A DNA stretch of 33,390 bases from JALYUA01 sp038229875 (GTDB taxonomy: Bacteria; Acidobacteriota; Thermoanaerobaculia; UBA5066; Gp7-AA6): assembly GCA_038229875.1 (NCBI GenBank), contig JBBROA010000036.1, positions 1 to 33,390 on the forward strand, given 5' to 3'. Position 1 is the stretch's first letter. Every line of letters begins with the position of its first letter. The notes under the pieces are model-generated. The model did not search any database, was not told the DNA's origin, and saw nothing but the letters and a program-made list of their open reading frames with translations. This document shows, piece after piece, positions 26,333 through 33,390 of the stretch. The position numbers were made by a program, and so were the translations under genes.

Positions 26333-27100
26333 CTAAACCGTGCCGCGCTGCCGATCCCCGTGCTCGGCCACGAACCCGCTCTCGACGAGCTCGCGCTCCG
26401 CCCGACCCGCTTCTTCCTCTTCGACCACGTGGCCGTCGAAAAGATGGATCGTGCGGTCCGCGTGCCGCGAAAAACGGGGATCGTGCGTGACCATGCAGAT
26501 CGTCGCGCCATTTCGGTGCAGCTCCTGGAGCAGCGACATCACGGCTTCGCCGTTGACGGAATCGAGGTTTCCGGTCGGCTCGTCCGCGAGGAGGATCAGG
26601 GGCTGGCCGACGATCGCGCGGGCGACCGCGACGCGCTGCTGCTGGCCGCCGGAGAGCTGCGACGGGAAATGCCGCATCCGGTGCGCCATGCCGACGCGCT
26701 CGAGCGCTTCCTGCACCCGCTTCTTGCGCTCCGCCGCGCCCATCCCGCGATAGGTCAGGGGCAGCTCGACGTTCTCGAAGACCGAGAGGTCGCCGATCAG
26801 ATTGAAGCTCTGGAAGATGAAGCCGATCTCCCGGTTACGGATCCGGGCGCGTTCGGCGAGGTTCAGGCTCTGCGCCGGCTTGCCATTCAGGATGTAGCTG
26901 CCGCCCGAAGGAGAGTCGAGCAGTCCCAGGATCGAGAGGAGCGTCGACTTCCCGCAGCCGGACGGGCCCGCGATCGAGAGGAACTCCCCGTTCCGGATGT
27001 CGAGATGCACGCCGGCGAGCGCATGCGTCTCGACCTCGTCCGTGAAGAAAACCTTCGTGACGCCTTCGAGGCGGATGACCGGTTGACCGTTGGCGCTCAT
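26333..27100 (-). CDS. MacB/LolD-type ABC transporter ATPase (promoter-proximal)
   Basis: Nucleotide-binding subunit of 255 residues beginning MSANGQPVIRLEGVTKVF. It carries Walker A GPSGCGKST (45-53), Q-loop IFQSFNLIGDLSV (Gln97), signature LSGGQQQRVAVARA (149-162), Walker B LLADEPTGNLDS (170-181, catalytic Glu174) and H-loop VTHDPRF (His206). All motifs are canonical, unlike the internal ATPase. A charged C-terminal tail follows. The start is the ATG at 27100 with a strong AAGGAG five bases upstream. The open frame extends to 28234, but only as a shadow of the membrane-fusion gene. It lies 20 bp after the membrane-fusion gene and probably forms a tripartite MacAB-like pump with it and one or more ADOP permeases. 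Confidence 0.96.
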   Translation of the reverse strand: MSANGQPVIRLEGVTKVFFTDEVETHALAGVHLDIRNGEFLSIAGPSGCGKSTLLSILGLLDSPSGGSYILNGKPAQSLNLAERARIRNREIGFIFQSFNLIGDLSVFENVELPLTYRGMGAAERKKRVQEALERVGMAHRMRHFPSQLSGGQQQRVAVARAIVGQPLILLADEPTGNLDSVNGEAVMSLLQELHRNGATICMVTHDPRFSRHADRTIHLFDGHVVEEEEAGRAERELVESGFVAEHGDRQRGTV

Positions 27101-27120
27101 GCTTCTCCTTTTTCGGGCCG

Positions 27121-28380
27121 CTACTTCAGACGGACGCGGTCGTACGCGTCCCACGCACTCATGTCCGACAGAATCACGCGATCTCCGGGCTTCAACCCCT
27201 CGACGATCTGGACCGTATTGACCGAGCTCTTCCCGAGCCGCACTTTCACGCGCTGAGCTTCGTCCCCTTCCGGGTTGACGCGGAAGAGGGTCACGAGGTT
27301 CTGCTCCTGCCCGAATGCGGGACGTCCGACCGAGACGACGTCGGGAAGGAGGTCGAGCTCGATTGTGCCGTCGACGGAAAGATCCGGCCGCGCGCCTTTT
27401 GGGAGCTCGCCCTTCAAGGCGACGTCGACGGTGACGGTCCCGTTCTGCACAGCGGGGTCTACGCGGGAGACTTTTCCTTCGACCACCCCGTTGCGCGTGT
27501 CGATCGAGGCGGGCAGTCCGATTCCGATGTCCTTGGCCTGCGTTTCCGCGATCTTCAGCTGCGCTTTCAATTTGTTCGGCTGGACGACTTTCGCGAGCGT
27601 CGTCCCCGGCGTGACGCGCTGGCCAACCTGGAGTGGAAGCTCCTGCAGCACGCCGGCAATGCCCGCGCGCACGTGCAGCGCCTCGAGCTGAGAGCGTTTC
27701 AGGCCCGCGAGCGCGCGGAGCTGCTCCACTTTCGCCTTCTGCACGTCCTCCTGGGCTTTCGCGGATTCCGAGTACACCTCGAGCCGCTTGTGCTCGATCT
27801 GGTTGCGCGTGGCGAGCTCGCCTGCCCGGACGCGCGAGAGCTTCAATGTGAGGTTGGCGACGAGGCCGTCCTTGAACAGCCCCTCGTTCGCTTCCGCGGT
27901 CAGCTGCGCCTGGTGGAAGTCGGATTCGATGGTCGCCGCCGCCGCCTGCTGATCCATCAGTTCCTTCTGGAGGCGGACCCGCGTGTTCGTCGATTCGGCC
28001 TGTGCGGCCTTCAACTGCCATTCGGCGTCCAGGGCGTCCCGCTGGAGCTCCGGGTTCGACATCTCGAGGAGGATGGCGGTAGGCAACACGTTGCTTCCCG
28101 GCTGGACCAGAAGCCGCTCGACGCGCCCCTCCGTCGAAGCGGAGATCTGAAGGATGCCCTCGGACTCGGGAACGAGGGATCCCGGTCCGCGCACTTCCCG
28201 CCGCATCGGTCCGCGCTTGACGGTATCCATCCAAACCGCGCTTTTTTCCACCGTGGGCGCGGCGGGCTTCAACCGGGAAAGCCCGAGAGTGATCAGGAGC
28301 GCGACGGCCACGCCTCCTCCGATCAGGAACAGGCGCTTCTTTTTCCGCTGCTTCGAAAGGTCTTCGCGAACGATATCCAT
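27121..28380 (-). CDS. HlyD/MacA-like periplasmic membrane-fusion protein
   Basis: Adaptor linking the inner-membrane permease to an outer-membrane channel, 419 residues from MDIVREDLSKQRKKKR. A basic N-tail and an uncleaved membrane anchor (about 17-36) are followed by a half lipoyl motif (about 80-105, GRVERLLVQPGSNV). Next is a long coiled-coil hairpin (about 107-232, rich in Gln, Ala and Glu), the second lipoyl half (about 238-265, AGVLQELPLQVGQRVTPG), a beta-barrel domain (about 268-345) and a membrane-proximal tail with VEGLKPGDRV. It is the first gene of the efflux cluster. The start at 28380 has no clear ribosome-binding site, and a candidate sigma-54 promoter would initiate only about three bases before it. 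The frame extends to 28728 but there it overlaps the repeat-protein gene. Confidence 0.94.
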   Translation of the reverse strand: MDIVREDLSKQRKKKRLFLIGGGVAVALLITLGLSRLKPAAPTVEKSAVWMDTVKRGPMRREVRGPGSLVPESEGILQISASTEGRVERLLVQPGSNVLPTAILLEMSNPELQRDALDAEWQLKAAQAESTNTRVRLQKELMDQQAAAATIESDFHQAQLTAEANEGLFKDGLVANLTLKLSRVRAGELATRNQIEHKRLEVYSESAKAQEDVQKAKVEQLRALAGLKRSQLEALHVRAGIAGVLQELPLQVGQRVTPGTTLAKVVQPNKLKAQLKIAETQAKDIGIGLPASIDTRNGVVEGKVSRVDPAVQNGTVTVDVALKGELPKGARPDLSVDGTIELDLLPDVVSVGRPAFGQEQNLVTLFRVNPEGDEAQRVKVRLGKSSVNTVQIVEGLKPGDRVILSDMSAWDAYDRVRLK

Positions 28381-28394
28381 CGCTTCAGACAAGG

Positions 28395-28409
28395 GCGAAG
28401 CCCGTGCCA
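28395..28409 (-). promoter_or_regulatory. Candidate sigma-54 (-24/-12) promoter for the efflux cluster
   Basis: On the minus strand TGGCACGGGCTTCGC matches the sigma-54 consensus TGGCACG-N4-TTGC at all fixed positions but one, with GG and GC in exact register. It lies just upstream of the membrane-fusion gene, and an NtrC-type activator is encoded in the same cluster. The predicted transcription start is only about three bases before the ATG, which would give a nearly leaderless message and is a weak point. Confidence 0.5.
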
Positions 28410-28483
28410 CTGCCGACCTTCCGGAAATGACTGATTCGAAAAGGGTACCGAGCGCCTCGAAGATGCTTTTCTGGTCGCTCGCG

Positions 28484-28508
28484 GGACACGGGTGTCCGGT
28501 TCCGGACA
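28484..28508. promoter_or_regulatory. Overlapping palindromes, candidate activator-binding site
   Basis: Two perfect inverted repeats share a half-site: GGACAC-GG-GTGTCC (28484-28497) and TGTCCGG-TT-CCGGACA (28493-28508). They centre about 110 bp upstream of the start predicted from the sigma-54-like promoter, a typical distance for NtrC-type enhancer sites. I infer binding by the regulator at 1479-2843. A hairpin role in the 3' end of the preceding transcript cannot be excluded. Confidence 0.4.
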
Positions 28509-28516
28509 GAGGCCGC

Positions 28517-28532
28517 GGGGGCTTTCGCCCCC
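28517..28532 (-). terminator. GGGGGC-GAAA-GCCCCC hairpin after the repeat-protein gene
   Basis: A six-base-pair all-GC stem with a GAAA tetraloop starts eight bases after the stop of the repeat-protein gene. It is very stable but no U-run follows. It probably ends or protects the BlaI/M56/repeat transcript and separates it from the efflux cluster control region. Confidence 0.5.
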
Positions 28533-28540
28533 TTGAGCCA

Positions 28541-29623
28541 TTATTCGGTGCGGCCGTGAATGCGCCGGGAGACGAGCTCGTCGACGGACACGTTCCGGTC
28601 TCGCGCCTGTACCCGGCGGATGTAGTCGGGAGAGACGTCGTGGATGCGCATCGACACGAGCTCCTCGACTGAGACGTTGCGATACCCGAGCTGTGAAAGC
28701 TCGCGGACGTATTCGGGACTGACGCCATGAATCCGCATCGAAACGAGGGAATCGGGCGACAGTTCTTTGTAACCGAGCGAGGCGAAATCCTTCACGTACT
28801 CCGGAGAGACGCCGTGGATCCGCATCGAGACGAGCTGGTCCGCCGGGATGCGCCGGTACCCGAGGCTCGAGAGTTCGCGGACGAACTCCGGAGTCGCTCC
28901 ATGGATCCGCATCGAGACGAGCTGGTCCGGCGAAATGCGCTCGTAGCCCTGGGCGGAGAGCTCCCGGATCATCCCGGGCGTTACCCCGTGAATGCGGAAA
29001 GCCACGAGACGGTCGGCGGAGAGCTTTTCGTAGCCGAGCGAGTGCAGGTCGCGGATTTCTTCCGTCGTCACGCCATGGATCCGCATCGCGATGAGCTTGT
29101 TCGCCGAGAGGTCGTCGTAGCCAAGAGCGTGAAGGACGCGCAGGAAAGCGAGGCTGACGTCGTGCAGCGCCATCGAGAACACCTGCTCGCGGGAGAGCTC
29201 GCCGCGCGAAGAAGTGTTCCACGCGCGTTCGAACTCGGGGTTGGCGGCGAAGCGAAACCGGCCTGAGCCGCCGCGCGCGTCGAGGTGTCCCTCGAATGTG
29301 AACATTCCCGCATCGCGGACGAGAACGAACCGCGCCGGGACCTCAGCGCCTCCGGCCGGCTGTCGGAGGTCCCGAAAGTCGGACGGCTGATACGGGGACG
29401 AGCTCTGCGAGTGGTGGCTTCCGGAGCGCCGCTCCATCGAGAGCTGAACGCGTCCGTCTTCCCGGTCAAAGTCCAGGGTCCAGCGTCCCTCGAGAGCGGC
29501 CCCGTTTTCCGGGGCGTCCCCTGAGACGCCCGCGGCCCGGGCGGGACCGCCTGCGAGGGCGAGAAAGAGAAGGGCCGCGACGGGGGCCGCGGAAAGAGTC
29601 AGCAGAGAACGTCTGGAAATCAT
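28541..29623 (-). CDS. Exported protein with 29-residue RIHG repeats
   Basis: 360 residues with a likely cleavable signal (1-30) that carries a twin-arginine SRRSLL motif and a possible ARA/AG cleavage site. A probably beta-rich domain (about 45-135; WTLDFDRE, FTFEGHLDAR, GRFRFAANPEF) comes next. From about 145 to the end there are about seven tandem repeats of 29 residues with the core RIHGVSPEYVRELSxLGY followed by LSxDxLVSM. Each should form a helical pair. The same repeat forms the tail of the M56 peptidase encoded upstream, whose TGA overlaps this ATG (ATGA), with GGAG six bases before the start. I do not know the function. Shared repeats and coupling suggest the two proteins interact or bind a common partner in the periplasm. 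Confidence 0.88.
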   Translation of the reverse strand: MISRRSLLTLSAAPVAALLFLALAGGPARAAGVSGDAPENGAALEGRWTLDFDREDGRVQLSMERRSGSHHSQSSSPYQPSDFRDLRQPAGGAEVPARFVLVRDAGMFTFEGHLDARGGSGRFRFAANPEFERAWNTSSRGELSREQVFSMALHDVSLAFLRVLHALGYDDLSANKLIAMRIHGVTTEEIRDLHSLGYEKLSADRLVAFRIHGVTPGMIRELSAQGYERISPDQLVSMRIHGATPEFVRELSSLGYRRIPADQLVSMRIHGVSPEYVKDFASLGYKELSPDSLVSMRIHGVSPEYVRELSQLGYRNVSVEELVSMRIHDVSPDYIRRVQARDRNVSVDELVSRRIHGRTE

Positions 29624-31908
29624 CGGGAGCTCCTTTTATCGAGGCGGGCTTCGATCAGGTCTTCGACCGAGAGACGTCCCCGCGCGCTCCGATTCCACGC
29701 GCGAATCTGGTCCACGGTGACGCCATGGATCCGCAGGGAGGTGAGCTGGTCGGAATCGAGGTGCGTATATCCCTCCGCCGCGAGTGACCGGACAAAGTCC
29801 GCCGTGACGCCGTGAATGCGGAGAGAGACGGCGTCGTCCGCGTCGAGCGAGGTGACGCCGAGCTGGCGCATCTCCCTGACGAAAGCGGGAGTGACCGCAT
29901 GGATCCGGAAGCTGACGGCTTCGTCGGCGGTCAGAGACGGAAATCCGGAGGCCTTCATGTCGCTGACGAAAGCGGCATCGACGCCGTGGATCCGGAAAGA
30001 GGTCAGCTCCTCGATTCCCGCGTCGGGAAATCCGGCGGCGCGCATGTTCTCCGCGAAGCGGGCGTCGACACCGTGGATGCGTGCCGAAATGAGCTCGTCG
30101 AGTGTCGGCCGCGCGCCTCGGGGACCCGGCCAGGCCGCCGCATCGCGGGGTTCGACGCCGTGAATGCGAAGGCTCGCCGCCTGATCGGCGGTCGGAGTCG
30201 GGTAGCCCGCCTGTCGGAATGCCTCGAGGTACTCGGGGGTCACTCCGTGAATGCGAAGCGAGACCGCCTGCGCGGGCGTCAAGCGCGAGACTCCGGCGGC
30301 TTCGATTCTCGAGATCCAGTCGGGCGTGACCCCGTGGATGCCGAACTCGATGCAGCGCGACAGGGGAAGCGCACCGAAGCTCTTTTCAAACGCCGCGATC
30401 CTCCCCGGGTCTATGCCGTGGATCTTGAGCGAAATCAGTTCATCCGTCGTGGCCCGCGTGTACCCGAGCGAGGCGATCTCCCTCAGGAAGCCCGGAGTGA
30501 CGCCATGCGAACGCAGCGCGGCGAGCTCGTCGTCCCGCAACCGCAGCTCCGCCGGGGCGGCAGCCGGTGTCGACGGCACCGCTTCGACGACCGCGTCGGG
30601 AGCCTCAGACGGGAGAGCCGGCGCGATCGCGGGGAGCACCGGTCGGGCTCGCGTCGTCACCGCCGGCGGGGCGGGGGCCGGCACCGCGGCCGTGGAAACG
30701 ATTGCAGGTGCCGCTGGCGCGAAAGACACCGGCGCGGCCGCGGAGGCCCGAGCCGGGACGGCGGGATGCGCGGGAGCCGGACGCGCCGCGGGAAGGGGAG
30801 CGTGGGCGGGAAGCGGCGGAACCGCCGGCGCGACCGGCGACGGAACCTCGGGGGGATCTTCATCGAACGGCGAGACGCGAGCCGCCGCTCCGACCAAGAG
30901 CACGCAGGCGAGCCCGAGCGCACCGGCGGCGCGGGATCGTGGCCGCGGGTGCCGCCGGTCGGAAACCTCGGGGAACAGCCGCGCGATCCGGCCGAACAGC
31001 TCGCCCCCGTTCGCGGCGAGCGCGAGAGCCCGCGCACTTCCCGACCCGCGCCGCTCTTCGAGATCGACGAGCGCCCGCGCATAGACCATCGCGTCTCCCG
31101 TCGCCGCGACCGCGAGGTCATCGCAGCAGTTCTCCCGCTCGATCCGGATCCTTCCCGAGACCCACCAGACCGCGGGATGGTAGAAAAGCAGCGTCTCCGC
31201 GGCGCTCTGCGCCAGATTGACGAGGTAGTCGTGGCGCCGGATGTGCGCCAGCTCGTGCGCCAGAAGCGCCTCGATCTGCTCGACGGGCATTCCGGTCAGG
31301 GACGACACGGGAAGGAGCACCGCGGGGCGGAACACGCCGACGGCGGCGGGCACCCGCAGGAGGGCGGATTCGAGGATGCGCACCGGCGTCATGACACGGA
31401 GTCGGCGGCACAGCTGTTCCGCCATCGCCGCGATCTCGGGCCGCGCGGGGGAGGTCCCGCGGATCCGGAGGAGCCCGGCGCTCCTCCATCCCGCGAGGAG
31501 GCGAATCGAAAGCGCTGCGACACCGAGGAGCCACGCGACGAGGAGGATCCGCGCGAGAGGGGCGGACCGCGCGGGAGAGTCGACCGCGGGAGCCACGATC
31601 CGCAGAACTCGCTGGCCGGCAGGCGCGACAGGGGAGGTCGCGGGCGAGTCTTCGATGCGCGTCGGTTCGCTTCCCGGGGCGGGGGCCATCCGTCGCAGGA
31701 AGCCTGCGGCTGGCAGGAAGACCATCAGCGCCAGAGCTGAGCACCCCATCGCGTATCGCAGACGCGCCGCGTTTTTCCGGGCGCGGAGAGCGAAGTTTGT
31801 GATCGCGAGGACCGACGCGACGGCCAAGCCCTGCCAGACGAACTGGAGAAGAGCCGCCGCGAGCGCTCGGGCCGCGGGCGTGTCGAAGAAGGCCGCCCAG
31901 GCGCTCAT
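29620..31908 (-). CDS. M56 (BlaR1-like) metallopeptidase with C-terminal RIHG repeats
   Basis: 762 residues. Membrane helices lie at about 17-39, 52-70, 119-140 and 328-345. The M56 zinc site is HELAH (218-222), with the likely third ligand Glu259 in RENCCDDLAV. A Pro/Ala-rich linker (about 350-455) leads to about ten 29-residue repeats (about 456-752) with the core RIHGVTPEFVREM. There is no penicillin-binding sensor domain as in classical BlaR1; the repeats occupy its place. Members of this family cleave, or trigger cleavage of, the partner BlaI repressor, whose gene overlaps this one as ATGA. I infer that the repeats sense or bind something in the periplasm. The frame is open to 32235 but that part overlaps the repressor; the ATG at 31908 has GGGGA upstream. 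Confidence 0.93.
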   Translation of the reverse strand: MSAWAAFFDTPAARALAAALLQFVWQGLAVASVLAITNFALRARKNAARLRYAMGCSALALMVFLPAAGFLRRMAPAPGSEPTRIEDSPATSPVAPAGQRVLRIVAPAVDSPARSAPLARILLVAWLLGVAALSIRLLAGWRSAGLLRIRGTSPARPEIAAMAEQLCRRLRVMTPVRILESALLRVPAAVGVFRPAVLLPVSSLTGMPVEQIEALLAHELAHIRRHDYLVNLAQSAAETLLFYHPAVWWVSGRIRIERENCCDDLAVAATGDAMVYARALVDLEERRGSGSARALALAANGGELFGRIARLFPEVSDRRHPRPRSRAAGALGLACVLLVGAAARVSPFDEDPPEVPSPVAPAVPPLPAHAPLPAARPAPAHPAVPARASAAAPVSFAPAAPAIVSTAAVPAPAPPAVTTRARPVLPAIAPALPSEAPDAVVEAVPSTPAAAPAELRLRDDELAALRSHGVTPGFLREIASLGYTRATTDELISLKIHGIDPGRIAAFEKSFGALPLSRCIEFGIHGVTPDWISRIEAAGVSRLTPAQAVSLRIHGVTPEYLEAFRQAGYPTPTADQAASLRIHGVEPRDAAAWPGPRGARPTLDELISARIHGVDARFAENMRAAGFPDAGIEELTSFRIHGVDAAFVSDMKASGFPSLTADEAVSFRIHAVTPAFVREMRQLGVTSLDADDAVSLRIHGVTADFVRSLAAEGYTHLDSDQLTSLRIHGVTVDQIRAWNRSARGRLSVEDLIEARLDKRSSR

Positions 31909-32312
31909 GATTTTTCCCCGGGGACGCGATCGAGAAATTCGCGGATCTCCGCGATCTCCTCCTCGGAGGCTGTCTTCGAAGCGAGCGCCTGGAGTACCAG
32001 GCGGGAGGACGAGCCGCCGAACGCGCGCTCGAGGAGGTCGCCGACGAGCTGCTTTTCCGTCTCCGCCCGTTCGAGCCGCGCCCGGTAGACGTGGGCGCGC
32101 GCCGATTCGTTCCGCTCGACGAGACCCTTCTCGGTCATGATCTGGAGAAGCTTCAAGACGGTCGTGTATCCGGCGGCGGGGCGCTTTTCCAGCGTCTCCT
32201 GGACCTCCCGGACAGTGGCCTCGCCGAGGGCCCACAGAACCCGCAGAATCTCGAGCTCCGCATCGGTCGGCCGGCGGGGGGGTGGTGCGTTCTTCGTCAT
32301 CCTCGTCTTCAT
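31905..32312 (-). CDS. BlaI/MecI-family transcriptional repressor
   Basis: Winged-helix dimeric repressor of 135 residues, a normal family length. The DNA-binding half shows PTDAELEILRVLWALGEATV and GYTTVLKLLQIMTEKGLVER. The C-terminal half (about 85-133) is the helical dimerisation segment that the cognate M56 peptidase would inactivate. It is first in a three-gene unit with overlapping ATGA junctions. A TACGAA/TTCGTA palindrome 14 bases upstream of the start is the probable operator, implying autoregulation. Two ATGs are possible: at 32312, with no ribosome-binding site, or at 32300, where GAGG lies too close. A leaderless start at 32312 fits the promoter spacing. Confidence 0.94.
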   Translation of the reverse strand: MKTRMTKNAPPPRRPTDAELEILRVLWALGEATVREVQETLEKRPAAGYTTVLKLLQIMTEKGLVERNESARAHVYRARLERAETEKQLVGDLLERAFGGSSSRLVLQALASKTASEEEIAEIREFLDRVPGEKS

Positions 32313-32318
32313 ACGAAC

Positions 32319-32347
32319 AAGTTAGTACGAAGTTTTTCGTATTTCAA
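32319..32347 (-). promoter_or_regulatory. Candidate promoter with BlaI operator in its spacer
   Basis: On the minus strand TTGAAA and TAACTT are separated by 17 bp. That spacer is almost exactly filled by the perfect inverted repeat TACGAA-AAAC-TTCGTA (32326-32341). A further TACGAA half-site lies at 32312-32317. This resembles BlaI-type operators and would block RNA polymerase when occupied. The predicted start falls at the repressor ATG. Confidence 0.5.
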
Positions 32348-32364
32348 CGGGATAATGACAATTC

Positions 32365-32415
32365 GTCTTAGGGCCACACCGACAGCCTCGCGACAGATCG
32401 AAAGTGCCCTAAGAC
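32365..32415 (-). terminator. 10-bp inverted repeat at the 3' end of pepE
   Basis: GTCTTAGGGC (32365-32374) and GCCCTAAGAC (32406-32415) are perfect complements separated by 31 bases. One arm overlaps the pepE stop codon. It could fold into a long-loop terminator or 3' stability structure for pepE. There is no following U-run, so the assignment is tentative. The rest of the 32313-32408 gap holds the repressor promoter region. Confidence 0.35.
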
Positions 32416-33125
32416 ATTAGAAAATTCGACAAATCGACTCCAACTCCGTATTCCTTCGGCGCCTCAGCGCGAACGAAGACGCGGGCTGCCGGCCCCGGCA
32501 GGCCCTGGAGGACGAGAGAGTCCCCGCGCCGGAGCAGCCAGCACGACTCCCGGAGCCCGATGACCGGAGCGATATTCTCCGGCTCCTCGTGAAACTGTGA
32601 AATGCGCTCTTCCCGCGTTTCTCCGCGATGCCGCGAGTCCGGATCGGGGTCCAGATAGTGCGCGTTGATCTGAAAAGGGACGAGCCCGAGCGCGTCCAGC
32701 GAAACGGGAGACACAATCGGCATGTCGTTGGTCGTCCGGATGGTGGGGCAGGCCAGGTTCGTCCCCGCGCTCGACCCGATGTAGCGGGCGCCAGCGAGGA
32801 CCCGGTCGTAAAGCGCCCCGACGAGCCGGAGGTCCTGTACAGCCTTCAGAAGCCGAAACGTGTTTCCGCCTCCGACGAAGAAAGCGGAACCCGCCTCGAT
32901 CGCCCGCCGCGGGTCGGGAGCCTCGTGCAGCGACGCAACCGCGATGCCGAGCCGGGCGAAGCGCTCCCGCGCGCGGGCCGTGTACGCGCTCGGATCGTGG
33001 AGCGCGTAAGGAAGGAAGATCAGCTCGGAGACGCCGGCCAGAAATTCGCGCATCGCCTCTTCGACGTGGTCGAGATATCCGCGTCCGTGGACGTTCGAGC
33101 TGCTGATGAGAAGAAGAGAGGTCAT
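32409..33125 (-). CDS. pepE: Peptidase E (alpha-aspartyl dipeptidase, family S51)
   Basis: Cytoplasmic serine peptidase that hydrolyses dipeptides with N-terminal aspartate. The 238 residues are close to the family norm. The nucleophile is Ser119 in GSSAG, with Asp134 (TTNDMP) and His156 (INAHYLDP), matching within one position the Ser/Asp/His triad of the Salmonella enzyme. The VGGGNTFRLL and ISQFHEEP motifs are also family-like. The gene is 12 bp downstream of folD, so the two are probably cotranscribed, although the functions are unrelated. No ribosome-binding site is clear before the ATG. Confidence 0.95.
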   Translation of the reverse strand: MTSLLLISSSNVHGRGYLDHVEEAMREFLAGVSELIFLPYALHDPSAYTARARERFARLGIAVASLHEAPDPRRAIEAGSAFFVGGGNTFRLLKAVQDLRLVGALYDRVLAGARYIGSSAGTNLACPTIRTTNDMPIVSPVSLDALGLVPFQINAHYLDPDPDSRHRGETREERISQFHEEPENIAPVIGLRESCWLLRRGDSLVLQGLPGPAARVFVRAEAPKEYGVGVDLSNFLMS

Positions 33126-33137
33126 CGGACAGCGCGG

Positions 33138-33390
33138 TCAGAGCGTGAGCGGGTCCATTTCCTCGGCGCCGCGCCGCTCCCGGCGAAGCCGGGCCGCGAG
33201 GACCGTGTTCTTCAGGAGCATCGCGACGGTGAGCGGGCCCACTCCTCCGGGCACCGGCGTGATCCATCCCGCGATCGGAGCGACGGCCTCGAAATCGACG
33301 TCTCCGACCAGCACATCCCGTCCCTCTTGGAACGCGCGGGCAACGCGCGCGGTCGCCGCCAGATGCGGGGGCGCGGAGGCGCCCGGGGAA
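33138..33390 (-). CDS. folD: Methylenetetrahydrofolate dehydrogenase/cyclohydrolase, C-terminal part
   Basis: Partial gene cut by the window edge; 83 codons plus the stop are visible. The frame includes LVGDVDFEAVAPIAGWITPV and the diagnostic PVPGGVGPLTVAMLLKNTV, the last conserved block of FolD, which lies near the NAD(P) and folate sites. FolD interconverts methylene- and formyl-tetrahydrofolate in one-carbon metabolism. The C-terminal tail is short and charged, ending DPLTL. The N-terminal two thirds lie beyond the window. Confidence 0.92.
   Translation of the reverse strand, partial: SPGASAPPHLAATARVARAFQEGRDVLVGDVDFEAVAPIAGWITPVPGGVGPLTVAMLLKNTVLAARLRRERRGAEEMDPLTL

Noticed and set aside
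27101..28234. N-terminal extension of the promoter-proximal ATPase
   Set aside because: It overlaps the membrane-fusion gene out of frame. The ATG at 27100 follows a strong AAGGAG and begins a normal ATPase domain.
31909..32235. N-terminal extension of the M56 peptidase
   Set aside because: It overlaps the BlaI-type repressor out of frame and lacks family features. The ATGA overlap at 31905-31908 gives the natural start.
32464..33267. Minus-strand 267-codon frame over pepE
   Set aside because: It is an out-of-frame shadow of pepE and folD; the correct frames carry clear peptidase and FolD motifs.

Overview
The window is a high-GC bacterial segment in which every gene I can support lies on the minus strand, so it reads right to left. 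It most likely comes from Acidobacteriota. The strongest reason is a tandem array of nine intact permeases of about 800 residues, each with two MacB/FtsX-type halves. This is the architecture of the ADOP family (acidobacterial duplicated orphan permease), which forms large paralogous sets in that phylum. I see no tRNA, rRNA, CRISPR array, integrase or transposase.

Layout in transcription order. (1) 33390-32409: the 3' end of folD, then pepE. (2) 32341-28541: a BlaI-type repressor, an M56 (BlaR1-like) zinc metallopeptidase and an exported protein, joined by ATGA overlaps. A perfect TACGAA/TTCGTA palindrome precedes the repressor. The peptidase tail and the exported protein are built from the same 29-residue repeat containing RIHGV. 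(3) 28540-28381: a control region with a hairpin, a palindrome cluster and a close match to a sigma-54 (-24/-12) promoter. (4) 28380-2992: a run of about 25 kb with small gaps, encoding a membrane-fusion protein, a MacB-type ATPase, a collapsed permease pseudogene, three permeases, a second ATPase, then six more permeases with a vestigial permease start between the last two. (5) 2843-137: an NtrC-type sigma-54 activator and an NtrY-like histidine kinase. Positions 1-136 hold no gene I can identify.

How the parts could work together (inference): the kinase and NtrC-type regulator at the far end probably activate the sigma-54 promoter in front of the membrane-fusion gene and so control the whole efflux or lipid-export cluster. 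The two ATPases would energise several alternative permeases, which differ mainly in their periplasmic domains. The BlaI/M56/repeat cassette just upstream looks like a separate derepressible envelope-sensing unit. No TolC-like outer-membrane gene is visible.
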